A stretch of DNA of 64,000 nucleotides from WAPX01 sp964622075. GTDB taxonomy: Archaea; Halobacteriota; Archaeoglobi; Archaeoglobales; Archaeoglobaceae. The stretch's first letter is position 1, and the number at the start of each line of letters is the position of its first letter. The stretch lies in the NCBI GenBank assembly GCA_964622075.1, contig CAZUMR010000062.1:1-64000 (forward strand). The letters are read 5' to 3'. Of this stretch, positions 16,473 through 24,847 are shown piece after piece. Position numbers and translations under genes: made by a program. The notes beneath the pieces were generated by a model. That model searched no databases. It saw only the letters and a list, made by a program, of their open reading frames with translations, and had not been told where the DNA came from.

Positions 16473-17876
16473 ATGTGCGGAATGTGTGGAGATCCCGTTC
16501 ACCCAATAGACTACAGGTATGGCACGGATGAGATGAAGTCCATCTGGAGTGAGAGATCAAAAATTCTCAGAATGGTTGATGTGGAAGTTGCTCTCCTCAA
16601 AGCTCTCGCAAAGAGAGGTTATCTCAGTGAGGAGGAAGTAAAGAAAGCTGAAGAAGTAGCAAAAAACGTAACTCCTGAGAGGGTAAAGGAGATAGAGGCT
16701 GAAATCAGGCATGACGTAATGGCTCTCGTTAAGGCACTGTCCGAGCAGGTTGAAAAGGTGAGCAGAGAAGCTGCGAGGTGGATTCACTTTGGGGCAACAT
16801 CCAACGATATAATTGATACAGCAACTGCTACACAGCTGAGGGATTCTGTTGCCATAATTGAAAGAAAGCTCGTAGAGCTTGCAAAGATACTCGTTGATAA
16901 GGCTGAGAAGTACAGAAAAACTGTCTGTCTCGGCAGAACCCACGGTCAGGCAGCACTTCCAACGACCTACGGGTTCAGGTTTGCTCTGTGGGCAGCGGAG
17001 ATTGCAAGGCACATTGAGAGGCTGGAAGAGCTGAAACCAAGGTTGCTTGTCGGACAGTTAAGCGGTGCAGTTGGAACTCAGGCAGCTTTTGGAGACGATG
17101 GTGTGGAAATCGAGAAGGACGTCATGGAAATTCTCGGCCTGAGACCGGCTATAATTTCGTCGCAGATAATCCCAAGGGATCACTACTGCGAGTATTTATC
17201 CTATCTTGCGAACGTTTCGGCAACTCTTGAAAAGATAGCGACCAACATCAGAATCCTGCAGAGAGCAGAAGTGGCGGAACTGATGGAGGGCTTTGGAAAA
17301 AAGCAGGTAGGAAGTTCTACCATGCCGCATAAGAGAAATCCAATAGATTGCGAAAATGTCTGCGGTCTTGCAAGAGTAATCAGAGGATTTGACGAACCTC
17401 AGAGGCAGAGTTCCATACTCTGGGAGGAGAGAGATCTTACAAACTCCTCTGCTGAGAGGATAACTCTCGTTGAAAGCACCGTTTTACTTGACCACATACT
17501 GACAAAGATGATAGGTGTGATGGAGAGACTTGAGGTTAACGAGGAGAACGCAAGGAAAAATCTTGAAAGGCTGGGTGGCATAAATCTGAGTGAAGCTGTG
17601 ATGATAGAACTGACCAGAAGAGGTCTGGGAAGGCAGGAAGCTCATGAACTCGTCAGAAACGCTGCTATGAGGTGTTACGAAACAGGCAAGTCTTTTGCTG
17701 AGTGTCTTATCGAGGATGATAAAATATCAAAAGTTTTATCTCATGATGATGTAACAAGATTGCTGAAGCCTGAGAACTACCTCGGTACTGTGGAAAAGAA
17801 AATTGAAAACGTCAGGAGTTACGTGATGGGTGTTGTGGAAAAAGCGTTGAACAGCTTGAACAATCAGAAAGTGTAA
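16473..17876 (+). CDS. purB: Adenylosuccinate lyase
   Basis: PurB cleaves SAICAR and adenylosuccinate in purine synthesis. The superfamily signature SSTMPHKRNP is present near residue 283, with GRTHGQAALPTT and HFGATSNDI loops supplying other active-site residues. The length of about 467 is normal. ATG 16473 and ATG 16482 are both possible; homologues usually begin just before HPIDYRYG, favouring the second and removing an odd CGMCG prefix. Confidence 0.95.
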   Translation: MCGMCGDPVHPIDYRYGTDEMKSIWSERSKILRMVDVEVALLKALAKRGYLSEEEVKKAEEVAKNVTPERVKEIEAEIRHDVMALVKALSEQVEKVSREAARWIHFGATSNDIIDTATATQLRDSVAIIERKLVELAKILVDKAEKYRKTVCLGRTHGQAALPTTYGFRFALWAAEIARHIERLEELKPRLLVGQLSGAVGTQAAFGDDGVEIEKDVMEILGLRPAIISSQIIPRDHYCEYLSYLANVSATLEKIATNIRILQRAEVAELMEGFGKKQVGSSTMPHKRNPIDCENVCGLARVIRGFDEPQRQSSILWEERDLTNSSAERITLVESTVLLDHILTKMIGVMERLEVNEENARKNLERLGGINLSEAVMIELTRRGLGRQEAHELVRNAAMRCYETGKSFAECLIEDDKISKVLSHDDVTRLLKPENYLGTVEKKIENVRSYVMGVVEKALNSLNNQKV

Positions 17877-17963
17877 AAGTGTTTAACGTTGAAATCTTTA
17901 ACATCATTATTATGAGTAAAGTTTAAATACTCGTCGAATATAACTTAAAAGTGGTGATGCGAT

Positions 17964-18155
17964 ATGGTAAAGATAGTTCACGCACAGACGGTCCTCCCTG
18001 AGCACGTGCTTGAGGAGCTGAAAAAGAAGACGGGAGAAAGTGCGACGAAGGACGCTATAGCAAAGGCTGTGGAACACTACCTCGTATGCCCGTACACTCA
18101 CGAAGAGCCTTTAGAAAAGAAGCTTGAAGAAGTAATCAAGAGGAAGAGGAGGTAG
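17964..18155 (+). CDS. Small conserved archaeal protein (DUF5371-like)
   Basis: This 63-residue basic, helical protein is preceded by GTGGTGATGCG. It resembles a small archaeal family I recall as DUF5371. Its ribbon-helix-helix-like pattern (a strand, then LPEHVLEELKKKTGE, then KDAIAKAVEHYL) suggests possible DNA binding. A TATA box (GTTTAAATA) lies about 40 nt upstream, so it has its own promoter. Confidence 0.55.
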   Translation: MVKIVHAQTVLPEHVLEELKKKTGESATKDAIAKAVEHYLVCPYTHEEPLEKKLEEVIKRKRR

Positions 18156-18217
18156 CGGAGGTAACGAAAGTTTTTCTTTTTTAACCTGATATTACTTACC
18201 GTAATATTTTAGCTTGG

Positions 18218-18230
18218 AAATATTTAAATA
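18218..18230 (+). promoter_or_regulatory. Promoter of the homocysteine synthesis cluster
   Basis: GGAAATATTTAAATA is a consensus BRE/TATA. Its centre lies about 25 nt before GTG 18252, predicting a leaderless mRNA and supporting that start codon. Confidence 0.6.
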
Positions 18231-18251
18231 CTGTTTTACACGCCCTTGGAT

Positions 18252-19742
18252 GTGAAAGGCAAGTCTGGAGTTAAAAGCGTAGCTGAAATTAACGAAAAAA
18301 TCAGAGAAGGTAACGTTTGTGTTGTTACGGCAGAAGAAATGAAAGAAATAGTTGAAGAGCTGGGAGCTGAAAGGGCTGCCAGAGAAGTTGACGTTGTTAC
18401 GACCGGAACTTTTGGAGCGATGTGCTCTACCGGAGTTTTTCTGAATTTTGGTCATTCAGACCCGCCAATCAGGATGCAGAGAGTCTGGCTTAATGACGTT
18501 GAGGCTTACACCGGCATAGCTGCAGTTGACGCTTACCTCGGAGCAACCCAGCAGTCTGAGAAAAGTCAGGAGTACGGCGGAGCTCACGTGATACAGGGGC
18601 TGGTCAGGGGAGAGGAAGTGGAGCTGAAGGCAACCTCAAGGGGAACTGACTGCTATCCGGAGAAGGAAGTTAATACTACCATCACGATAGATGACTTGAA
18701 TTTTGCAGAAATGGTAAATCCAAGAAATGCTTACCAGAGATATAACGCTGCGACAAACTCCTCTAACAGGGTTCTGAGAACTTACATGGGGACTTTGCTT
18801 CCAAACTTCGGAAACGTCAGCTTTGCTGGGTGTGGTGAAATTTCTCCCCTGATAAACGACCCTGAGTTCAGGACAATTGGAATCGGGACGAGAATATTCC
18901 TGTGCGGGGCTAAAGGGTACATTATAGGGCACGGAACACAGCACTGCCCGGGATACGCAACCCTGATGGTAAAGGCACCACTAAAGCAGATGAGTCCCGA
19001 ATTTATGAGAGCGGCATACATGCCGGGTTATGGAGTCACAATGTTTGTGGGACTTGGAATTCCGATACCCGTTCTTGATGCAGATATGGCAGAAAAGCTG
19101 GCTGTGAGGGATGAGGAGATAAAAACGAAGATAATAGATTTTGGCGTTCAGAGGAGAGATAGACCGGTCGTCAGGGAAGTTACATATGCTGAACTGAAAA
19201 GCGGAAGGGTTGAGATAAACGGAGAGGAGGTCAGAGTTTCACCGCTATCAAGCGTTTATATGGCAAGAAAGATTATGGATGAACTGAAAGACAGAATACT
19301 GAAGGGAGAGTTCTTACTTTCAGAGCCTGTGGAGAGGCTGAAAGAAGGAGAGCCGATGAAACCTTTGAGAGTTGTTACAAGGCTCGTGAAGAGCGTTATG
19401 AACGAAGCCATTACCGTACATCCGGAAACGGACGTCAGGAGTGCGGCCAGGCTGATGATAGAAAAAGGTCTGAACCACCTGCCAGTTGTCGATGAAAGGG
19501 GAGTTCTTGTCGGAATAATCACCTCGTGGGATGTGGCAAAGGCTGTGGCCTCTGGTAAGACTGGAAAGGTCGGTGAAATCATGACAAAGAGGGTTATTAC
19601 TACGCATCCGAACGATGCAGTTGAGGTTGCTGCAAGAAAGATGGAGGCCCATGACATTTCGGCATTACCAGTTGTCGATGAGAATGGCAGAGTTCTTGGC
19701 ATAGTTACGAGCGAGGATCTCAGCAAACTCCTTGCGAGGTGA
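18252..19742 (+). CDS. Homocysteine biosynthesis protein HcyA (DUF39) with CBS pair
   Basis: The first 370 or so residues match the DUF39/COG1900 family (MA1821 in Methanosarcina), shown genetically to convert aspartate semialdehyde to homocysteine with a sulfur donor. Conserved cysteines are seen in FGAMCSTG, GTDCYPE, FAGCGEI and GTQHCPGY. Residues about 380-496 form two CBS domains that probably bind adenosyl ligands and regulate the enzyme. GTG 18252 fits the TATA spacing; TTG 18246 is the longer option. The NIL-ferredoxin partner follows directly. Confidence 0.85.
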   Translation: MKGKSGVKSVAEINEKIREGNVCVVTAEEMKEIVEELGAERAAREVDVVTTGTFGAMCSTGVFLNFGHSDPPIRMQRVWLNDVEAYTGIAAVDAYLGATQQSEKSQEYGGAHVIQGLVRGEEVELKATSRGTDCYPEKEVNTTITIDDLNFAEMVNPRNAYQRYNAATNSSNRVLRTYMGTLLPNFGNVSFAGCGEISPLINDPEFRTIGIGTRIFLCGAKGYIIGHGTQHCPGYATLMVKAPLKQMSPEFMRAAYMPGYGVTMFVGLGIPIPVLDADMAEKLAVRDEEIKTKIIDFGVQRRDRPVVREVTYAELKSGRVEINGEEVRVSPLSSVYMARKIMDELKDRILKGEFLLSEPVERLKEGEPMKPLRVVTRLVKSVMNEAITVHPETDVRSAARLMIEKGLNHLPVVDERGVLVGIITSWDVAKAVASGKTGKVGEIMTKRVITTHPNDAVEVAARKMEAHDISALPVVDENGRVLGIVTSEDLSKLLAR

Positions 19743-19746
19743 TCGG

Positions 19747-20127
19747 ATGCTTTTCAAACTCAAGTTCGATTCGAAGGCTGTAAAGAAGCCTGTTATCTCC
19801 ATGGTTACCCTGAAAACTTCCGCTCTCATCAACATAATACGGGCTGAGGTCGGGCCAAGGAGGGGAGAACTGATAGTCGAGGTTGAGGACAGTCTAGCTG
19901 ATGAGGTGGAAAACTCTTTTAGAGAACTTGGAGTGGATGTCTGCAGACTGAAGAAGAAAGTTGAGAGAAGTGATGAGTGTGTTCACTGCGGAGCTTGCCT
20001 GAGCATATGCCCGGTAGAGGCGATAGTCATTGGCGAGAGAGGGGAAATAGTGTTCCTCGATAACTGCGTGCTTTGCGGCAATTGCGTTGGCGTATGCCCG
20101 GTCAAAGCTCTTAGTCTGCCCGTTTAG
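19747..20127 (+). CDS. NIL-domain/4Fe-4S ferredoxin partner of HcyA (MA1822-like)
   Basis: This 126-residue protein has an N-terminal NIL (ACT-like) domain and two 4Fe-4S motifs of the CVHCGACLSICPVEA and CVLCGNCVGVCPVKA type. Its Methanosarcina homologue MA1822 is needed with MA1821 for homocysteine synthesis. ATG 19747 lies after GAGGTGATCGG and only 4 bp past the hcyA stop, so translation is tightly coupled. Confidence 0.85.
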   Translation: MLFKLKFDSKAVKKPVISMVTLKTSALINIIRAEVGPRRGELIVEVEDSLADEVENSFRELGVDVCRLKKKVERSDECVHCGACLSICPVEAIVIGERGEIVFLDNCVLCGNCVGVCPVKALSLPV

Positions 20128-20200
20128 TGACAGATACTTTCAGTTCAGTGATCGGTTCAGTGAAGTGATAGAGAAGCGAGAGGGAAGTGATGGGAAAGTG

Positions 20201-20218
20201 ATAGGCTAAATAGGCTAA
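20201..20218. repeat. 9-bp exact tandem duplication
   Basis: ATAGGCTAA occurs twice directly just before the UPF0280 gene. The preceding 60 bp are built from recurring AGTGAT-like units. Confidence 0.85.
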
Positions 20219-20220
20219 AC

Positions 20221-20937
20221 ATGCCCTTCAGGAGATTTCGTTTCAGGCACATGCAGACTTCCGTAACGGTTCTGGCTGAGAGTGAGCAATCTTACAATCT
20301 CGTCGTAAAGAACATCCTTGAAGCAAGGAATCAGGTGGAAAGGGCAATAGCAGAGGAGCCCCTTTTTTACTCAAGTCTCGAACCTCTCCCGGAGGACATG
20401 TGGCCAGAGCTTGAAGTGCCGAGGAGAATGTGCGAAGCATCAGAACTTGCTGGAGTCGGGCCTATGGCTGCTGTAGCAGGTGGAATAGCTCAGTATGCTG
20501 TTGAAAGGGTAAAAGAGCTGGTGGTAATAGATAACGGAGGAGACATCGTTATGAGAAACGACAGACTGATTGCGGGCATATTTCCTTCAAACTTTGGAGT
20601 CAAACTTGAGTTTCAGAGGCCGGAAATTTACTCCGTATGCACGTCGAGTGGTAGATACGGTCATTCCATCAGCTTCGGTGACTGCGACGCATCGGTGGTT
20701 CTTGCCAAGGATGGATTTGTGGCAGATGCTTTTGCTACAGCTCTTGGAAACGAAATAAAGCCCGGATTTGGAAGAGAGGAAATAGAGAATGCTCTTAAAG
20801 ACTTCTGGAAAAGGGCGAAAAAGTACGTTGATGGAATTGTGGTCATTAAAGACGGTTACGTTGGAGTAGCAGGGAGAGTTGAGCTTGTTAAAGCAAACTT
20901 TGACGAGAGGCTGATCACGAAGTGGTCGCTGTTCTAG
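20221..20937 (+). CDS. UPF0280 family protein (COG2122, MA1715-like)
   Basis: The 238-residue protein belongs to COG2122, an ApbE-like fold. The Methanosarcina homologue MA1715 has been linked to persulfide handling for cysteine and homocysteine synthesis. GVGPMAAVAGGIAQ, IDNGGDI and CTSSGRYGHS are family landmarks; the last contains the candidate reactive cysteine. It follows hcyA and its ferredoxin after 93 bp. Its 3' end overlaps the DMT transporter gene. Confidence 0.8.
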   Translation: MPFRRFRFRHMQTSVTVLAESEQSYNLVVKNILEARNQVERAIAEEPLFYSSLEPLPEDMWPELEVPRRMCEASELAGVGPMAAVAGGIAQYAVERVKELVVIDNGGDIVMRNDRLIAGIFPSNFGVKLEFQRPEIYSVCTSSGRYGHSISFGDCDASVVLAKDGFVADAFATALGNEIKPGFGREEIENALKDFWKRAKKYVDGIVVIKDGYVGVAGRVELVKANFDERLITKWSLF

Positions 20938-21788
20938 ACTTCTGGCTGTTCGGAATAGCAGCACTCTTTAGCATGCATCAGGTTTCGGTGAGAATAGGTA
21001 CAATCAGAGCTGACACTCTTTCAGGCACTCTGATCAGCATAGCCACAACGGCCATTCTGTTTTCAGCACTTGCAGCACTGTTTTCCGGCATGCACTTTAA
21101 TTCTGAATTTCTGATGCTTATGATAACTGCAGGCCTCATTCACTTCTTTCTTGCGAGAACAGTCTTTTACCAGTGTATAAGCAGGCTTGGAGCTAACGTG
21201 GCTGCAACCCTCGCTACTACGAGGATATTTTTTGCAGCCGTGCTTGGATACTTTTTACTTGGTGAGAGTGTTGGATACAAACTTGCCATTGCTGCCATTC
21301 TTGTTTTTGCGGGAGTTTTTGTCCTCACATTTCACGTCGTTTCTGATGGCTACGGTATAGCACTTGGTCTGCTTACCGGATTCCTCACAGCACTTGCTTC
21401 AGTTTTTGCAAGGAAAGGTATGGAGCTTTTTCCGGGAATTGGCAGTGCAATCGCCGGAACAGCTCTTGGTTATCTCTCTTCATTGCTTCTGTTTTTCGTT
21501 TTTTATTCGCTGATAATGCACAGGAAATTGGAATTTTCCCGGTCTTTTCTCCCGTTTGTTGCTGGAGGAATCTTCGTCGGTTTTGGACACCTGCTGAGAT
21601 ACATAGCACTGGCATACTACCCTGTCTGCTTCGTTGAAACTTTTGTCAGCATGTACCCTCTGTTCACATACTCTCTATCAGGCGTGCTGATAAAAAATGT
21701 GGAAGTTTTTAACATGAGGTTCTTTGTTTCAGCCTTTCTTATCCTTCTTGGAGCGGCAATTCTACTCTCTATGCCCGTAAAGCTTTGA
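20922..21788 (+). CDS. EamA/DMT-family transporter
   Basis: This is a 288-residue integral membrane protein with about ten hydrophobic segments in two repeats, as in drug/metabolite transporters. GTG 20922 overlaps the end of the UPF0280 gene by 16 bp. The substrate cannot be read from sequence; placement after the homocysteine cluster makes an amino acid or sulfur compound possible, but this is inference. Confidence 0.8.
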   Translation: MVAVLDFWLFGIAALFSMHQVSVRIGTIRADTLSGTLISIATTAILFSALAALFSGMHFNSEFLMLMITAGLIHFFLARTVFYQCISRLGANVAATLATTRIFFAAVLGYFLLGESVGYKLAIAAILVFAGVFVLTFHVVSDGYGIALGLLTGFLTALASVFARKGMELFPGIGSAIAGTALGYLSSLLLFFVFYSLIMHRKLEFSRSFLPFVAGGIFVGFGHLLRYIALAYYPVCFVETFVSMYPLFTYSLSGVLIKNVEVFNMRFFVSAFLILLGAAILLSMPVKL

Positions 21789-22856
21789 GTAATTCTCTAT
21801 AACCTCAACAATTTCCGTGACCCTCATTATGTCACTCCTTGTGACTATCCCGATAACTCTGCCACTTTCATCAACAACAGGTATTCTTCCTATACCTTTT
21901 TCCGTCATTATCTTCAAAATTTTATCAGCACTTGCATCAGGAGTTGTAACGACAACGTTTCTTGTCATGACATCCTCTACCCTCTCTCCCGGCTTCTCTA
22001 TCAGGTCTTTCAGAGTTACTATTCCAAGAATCCTCCCGTACTCATCAACAACAGGATAACCAAGGTGCTTGTACTTCAGCATGAGCTCAAGCACCTCATC
22101 CTTTGGCGTATCGGGAGTAACGCAGATGGGATTTGGAGTCATGATGTCTGCAATTTTGAACCTGCTGAGCATGCCCTCAAGCGTTACGTGCCTCTCCTCC
22201 TCTCCAGCTCCCAGGTAAACGAACAGTGCGATCAGTATCAGCCAGACGTTTCCTCCAATCAATCCGAAAACAGCCATGGCAATCGCCATGAACCTTCCAA
22301 CCTCTGCAGCCGCTCTTGTTGCCTTTACGTACCCCATTTTCTGTGCGAGAAAACTTCTGAGAACTCTGCCTCCATCCATAGGGAAGGCGGGTATGAGGTT
22401 GAATGCACCGAGTATCGCATTGAAGTACCACATTATAAAGAAGAATCTCTGCAGAGGATCTGCTGATACTGCCATCAGCAGATAGCTCAAAAACGCAAGG
22501 AAAAAGCTACCAGCTGGCCCGGCTATTGCCATTATGAACTCTTTTCTTGGCTCTTTCGGTATCTCGTCTATTAACGAAACTCCTCCAAAAATAAACAGGA
22601 CTATTCCCCTTACTTTTGAACCGAACTTTATTGCGAAGTAGGAGTGACATAGCTCGTGGAAGAGTATGCATGCGAAGAAGACGATCGTCGTAATAACAGC
22701 CATTACAAGCCTCAAATCTGGAGGAAAATCGGCGTAGCCGTATGGAGGAGGCATTACATAGAAGGCGTATATCAGGAATGCAAGTATGAATATCAGGCTG
22801 AAGTGCACCTTCACGTCTATTCCGGCAATTCTGCAGATCCTGAAAGACTGGCTCAT
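21762..22856 (-). CDS. Site-2 protease-like M50 metallopeptidase with CBS domains
   Basis: This intramembrane zinc protease has FHELCHS (HExxH, near residue 67) and FNLIPAFPMDGGR (near 155), the third-ligand motif. About six hydrophobic segments are present. The last 120 residues form two CBS domains typical of the archaeal/cyanobacterial S2P class. It is convergent with and overlaps the DMT gene end by 27 bp. Confidence 0.92.
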   Translation of the reverse strand: MSQSFRICRIAGIDVKVHFSLIFILAFLIYAFYVMPPPYGYADFPPDLRLVMAVITTIVFFACILFHELCHSYFAIKFGSKVRGIVLFIFGGVSLIDEIPKEPRKEFIMAIAGPAGSFFLAFLSYLLMAVSADPLQRFFFIMWYFNAILGAFNLIPAFPMDGGRVLRSFLAQKMGYVKATRAAAEVGRFMAIAMAVFGLIGGNVWLILIALFVYLGAGEEERHVTLEGMLSRFKIADIMTPNPICVTPDTPKDEVLELMLKYKHLGYPVVDEYGRILGIVTLKDLIEKPGERVEDVMTRNVVVTTPDASADKILKIMTEKGIGRIPVVDESGRVIGIVTRSDIMRVTEIVEVIENYSKLYGHRE

Positions 22857-22907
22857 AAGCTGGATACAAAAGCCAAAGATTTAAAGTTTATCTGGGTTAG
22901 TTATCCC

Positions 22908-23483
22908 GTGCACGTCTTTCCAGAAGACATGTGGCATTTGCTCGAAAGTGAGGAAAGAAAGAAGAGGGAGCCGGCTGAAAGACTGGCAGAAATCATTAAA
23001 GAGAGAATCAGAAGAAGAAAAGTTGCCTTTGATATTGGGGCTGGGACAGGTTACTTTACAGTCCAGCTATCAAAACTATTCGAAAAAGTTTACGCTGTTG
23101 AGAGGAGTGAAAAGCTTGCGAGGATACTTGCCTCAAAGGCATCGAAGACTTCGGAAGCCTCAAAGACCTCGAAGGGTTTGAAAAACATCGGAATAATAGT
23201 CTCCGAGAAACCACCGGAGATAGATTTTGATGTTGATCTCGTTCTTTTTGCCGACTCCCTGCATGAGATATCATGCAAAAAGGAGTATGTAGAGTGGTGC
23301 TGCAGCAGAAGCAAGTACGTTCTGATTGTGGACTGGAAAAAGGGAGTCTGCCAGAATGCCGGACCACCAGACTCTCACAGAATTGGAGAGGATGATGTAG
23401 CAGAGCTTTTCAGCTGCTACAAATTTGAGAAATTTGACATCTATCCCTGCCACTACGTTTTACTTGGTGTAAGGCAGAAATGA
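22908..23483 (+). CDS. Class I SAM-dependent methyltransferase
   Basis: The Rossmann motif I is VAFDIGAGTGYF and motif II is VYAVERSEKL. The open frame extends upstream into the divergent protease gene, but a TATA-like ATTTAAAG near 22880 and GTG 22908 at leaderless distance favour this start; ATG 22929 is possible. An in-frame 27-bp imperfect duplication adds an ASKASKTSEASKTSKG low-complexity insert after motif II. The substrate is unknown. Confidence 0.7.
   Translation: MHVFPEDMWHLLESEERKKREPAERLAEIIKERIRRRKVAFDIGAGTGYFTVQLSKLFEKVYAVERSEKLARILASKASKTSEASKTSKGLKNIGIIVSEKPPEIDFDVDLVLFADSLHEISCKKEYVEWCCSRSKYVLIVDWKKGVCQNAGPPDSHRIGEDDVAELFSCYKFEKFDIYPCHYVLLGVRQK
23130..23174. repeat. 27-bp imperfect in-frame duplication within the methyltransferase gene
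   Basis: GCCTCAAAGGCATCGAAG recurs 27 bp later as GCCTCAAAGACCTCGAAG. It adds nine residues without breaking the frame. Confidence 0.75.
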
Positions 23484-23546
23484 TGTGACACTGAATAACA
23501 AAAAACTGCGGAAAAAACTAAAAAGTTTGAGGGTTCGACATCCGCT

Positions 23547-24842
23547 GTGTCGAAAGTATCAAACAAACTGCTCTTCAACTCAATCCTGATAGTACTGGCA
23601 CTAACTCTTGCAGTTACGCCTGTTTTTGCCAAGGTAGTTGTGGGTGTTAGCGCAGACTATACAATACTGTCATCCAGCACTATCAGGGATACTTTCACTC
23701 TGACGTTCAAAAATACGGGTAAAAATACAACACCCCTGAATCTGGAAATACCTATATCTCTGTTTTTGCAGAACTTTACTGTTAGAGACATTCCAAGAGG
23801 TTACGTCAGCTATACAGTAAAGAAGGTTGGAAACGAAAAAGTCCTCCTCCTAAAAATATCCAAGACACTATCCCCATTCGAAAAATACAGGGTGATAATC
23901 GAGGGAAACGTACACGGCTTTATAGACTACATTGGCAACGGCGTTTACAGGTTTACTGCCGTTGAATATCCAAATTACTTTAACAGCATCGGAATTCCAG
24001 TGGATTCCATAAAGATCTCAGTTTCATTTCCTCAGGAATTTCTGTTTGCATACAGGGTAACTTCGGTCAGCTCAAACTCCCAGATATACTACAACGGTTT
24101 TAACAGTGTGGAAAAGGTCGAATGGAACTTCATTAACCCGACTTCTCAGGTTGTCGCTTTTGTCCAGTTTCAGAGAATTCCAAACCTGATGGCAATAGAC
24201 ATAACGGCCGCAATCATAATATTTGCTGCTTTTCTTGCCCTGTTTTACCTGAACTATCGCTCTGAAAAGAAGTTCAGCAGGATGAAAGTTCTGTTCAGCA
24301 CACCGTGGGGAGGAAACATTGTATCGACGATAAGGGAGATGTTTGGAAGGGCTGAGAGGGAGATTCTGATCACATCACCCCACATATACTACACTGACTG
24401 GCTCACTGCCGAGCTCAAACCGGCTATCGATAGGGGTGTTAAAGTAAGGATAATTACATGGCCGAGCTATGAGAGGAGAGCTTTCAGGAGTGTTGAAGAG
24501 GTGCGAGAGGATAGAAAACAGTACTTCACTCTCAAGCGTTTTCTCGAGATGTTTCCTCCGGGGACCGTCAGGCTGAACGATAACATACATGCAAAAATGG
24601 TCGTGGTTGATGAAAAGAAAGTTATGATAACGACAGCAAACCTTACCCAGACTGGATTGTGGGAAAATTACGAAGTTGGCTTCAAGGCTGAAAGCGGAGA
24701 ACTTGCCAAGCAAGCCAAAAACTTTTTTGAGATGGTGTGGAACTCTGAGGACACAATCGAGTTAAACGAGGAAACTCTCGATGCCAGAAAAGCGTGGGAG
24801 ATTATAATGGAAAGGAAGAGAAGGAGAAGCGAGGAGAGGTGA
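23547..24842 (+). CDS. Membrane-anchored phospholipase D-like protein
   Basis: The 431-residue protein has a signal peptide (about 8-28), an extracellular beta-rich domain (30-215), a transmembrane helix (about 217-237) and a cytoplasmic PLD-like domain. The HKD motif is IHAKMVVVDEKKVMIT near residue 350, followed by N and the ANLTQTG turn. Only one HKD motif is seen, so activity would need a dimer, as in Nuc-type nucleases. Start GTG 23547 has no strong ribosome binding site. The function is unknown. Confidence 0.7.
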   Translation: MSKVSNKLLFNSILIVLALTLAVTPVFAKVVVGVSADYTILSSSTIRDTFTLTFKNTGKNTTPLNLEIPISLFLQNFTVRDIPRGYVSYTVKKVGNEKVLLLKISKTLSPFEKYRVIIEGNVHGFIDYIGNGVYRFTAVEYPNYFNSIGIPVDSIKISVSFPQEFLFAYRVTSVSSNSQIYYNGFNSVEKVEWNFINPTSQVVAFVQFQRIPNLMAIDITAAIIIFAAFLALFYLNYRSEKKFSRMKVLFSTPWGGNIVSTIREMFGRAEREILITSPHIYYTDWLTAELKPAIDRGVKVRIITWPSYERRAFRSVEEVREDRKQYFTLKRFLEMFPPGTVRLNDNIHAKMVVVDEKKVMITTANLTQTGLWENYEVGFKAESGELAKQAKNFFEMVWNSEDTIELNEETLDARKAWEIIMERKRRRSEER

Positions 24843-24847
24843 CAGAA

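Noticed and set aside
20128..20220. CRISPR-like or satellite array in the AGTGAT-rich spacer
   Set aside because: The units are short, irregular and without spacers; they fit the general pattern of small tandem duplications.
22656..22907. N-terminal extension of the methyltransferase reaching to 22656
   Set aside because: It overlaps the protease coding region on the other strand, is not typical of methyltransferases, and a better start with promoter spacing exists at 22908.
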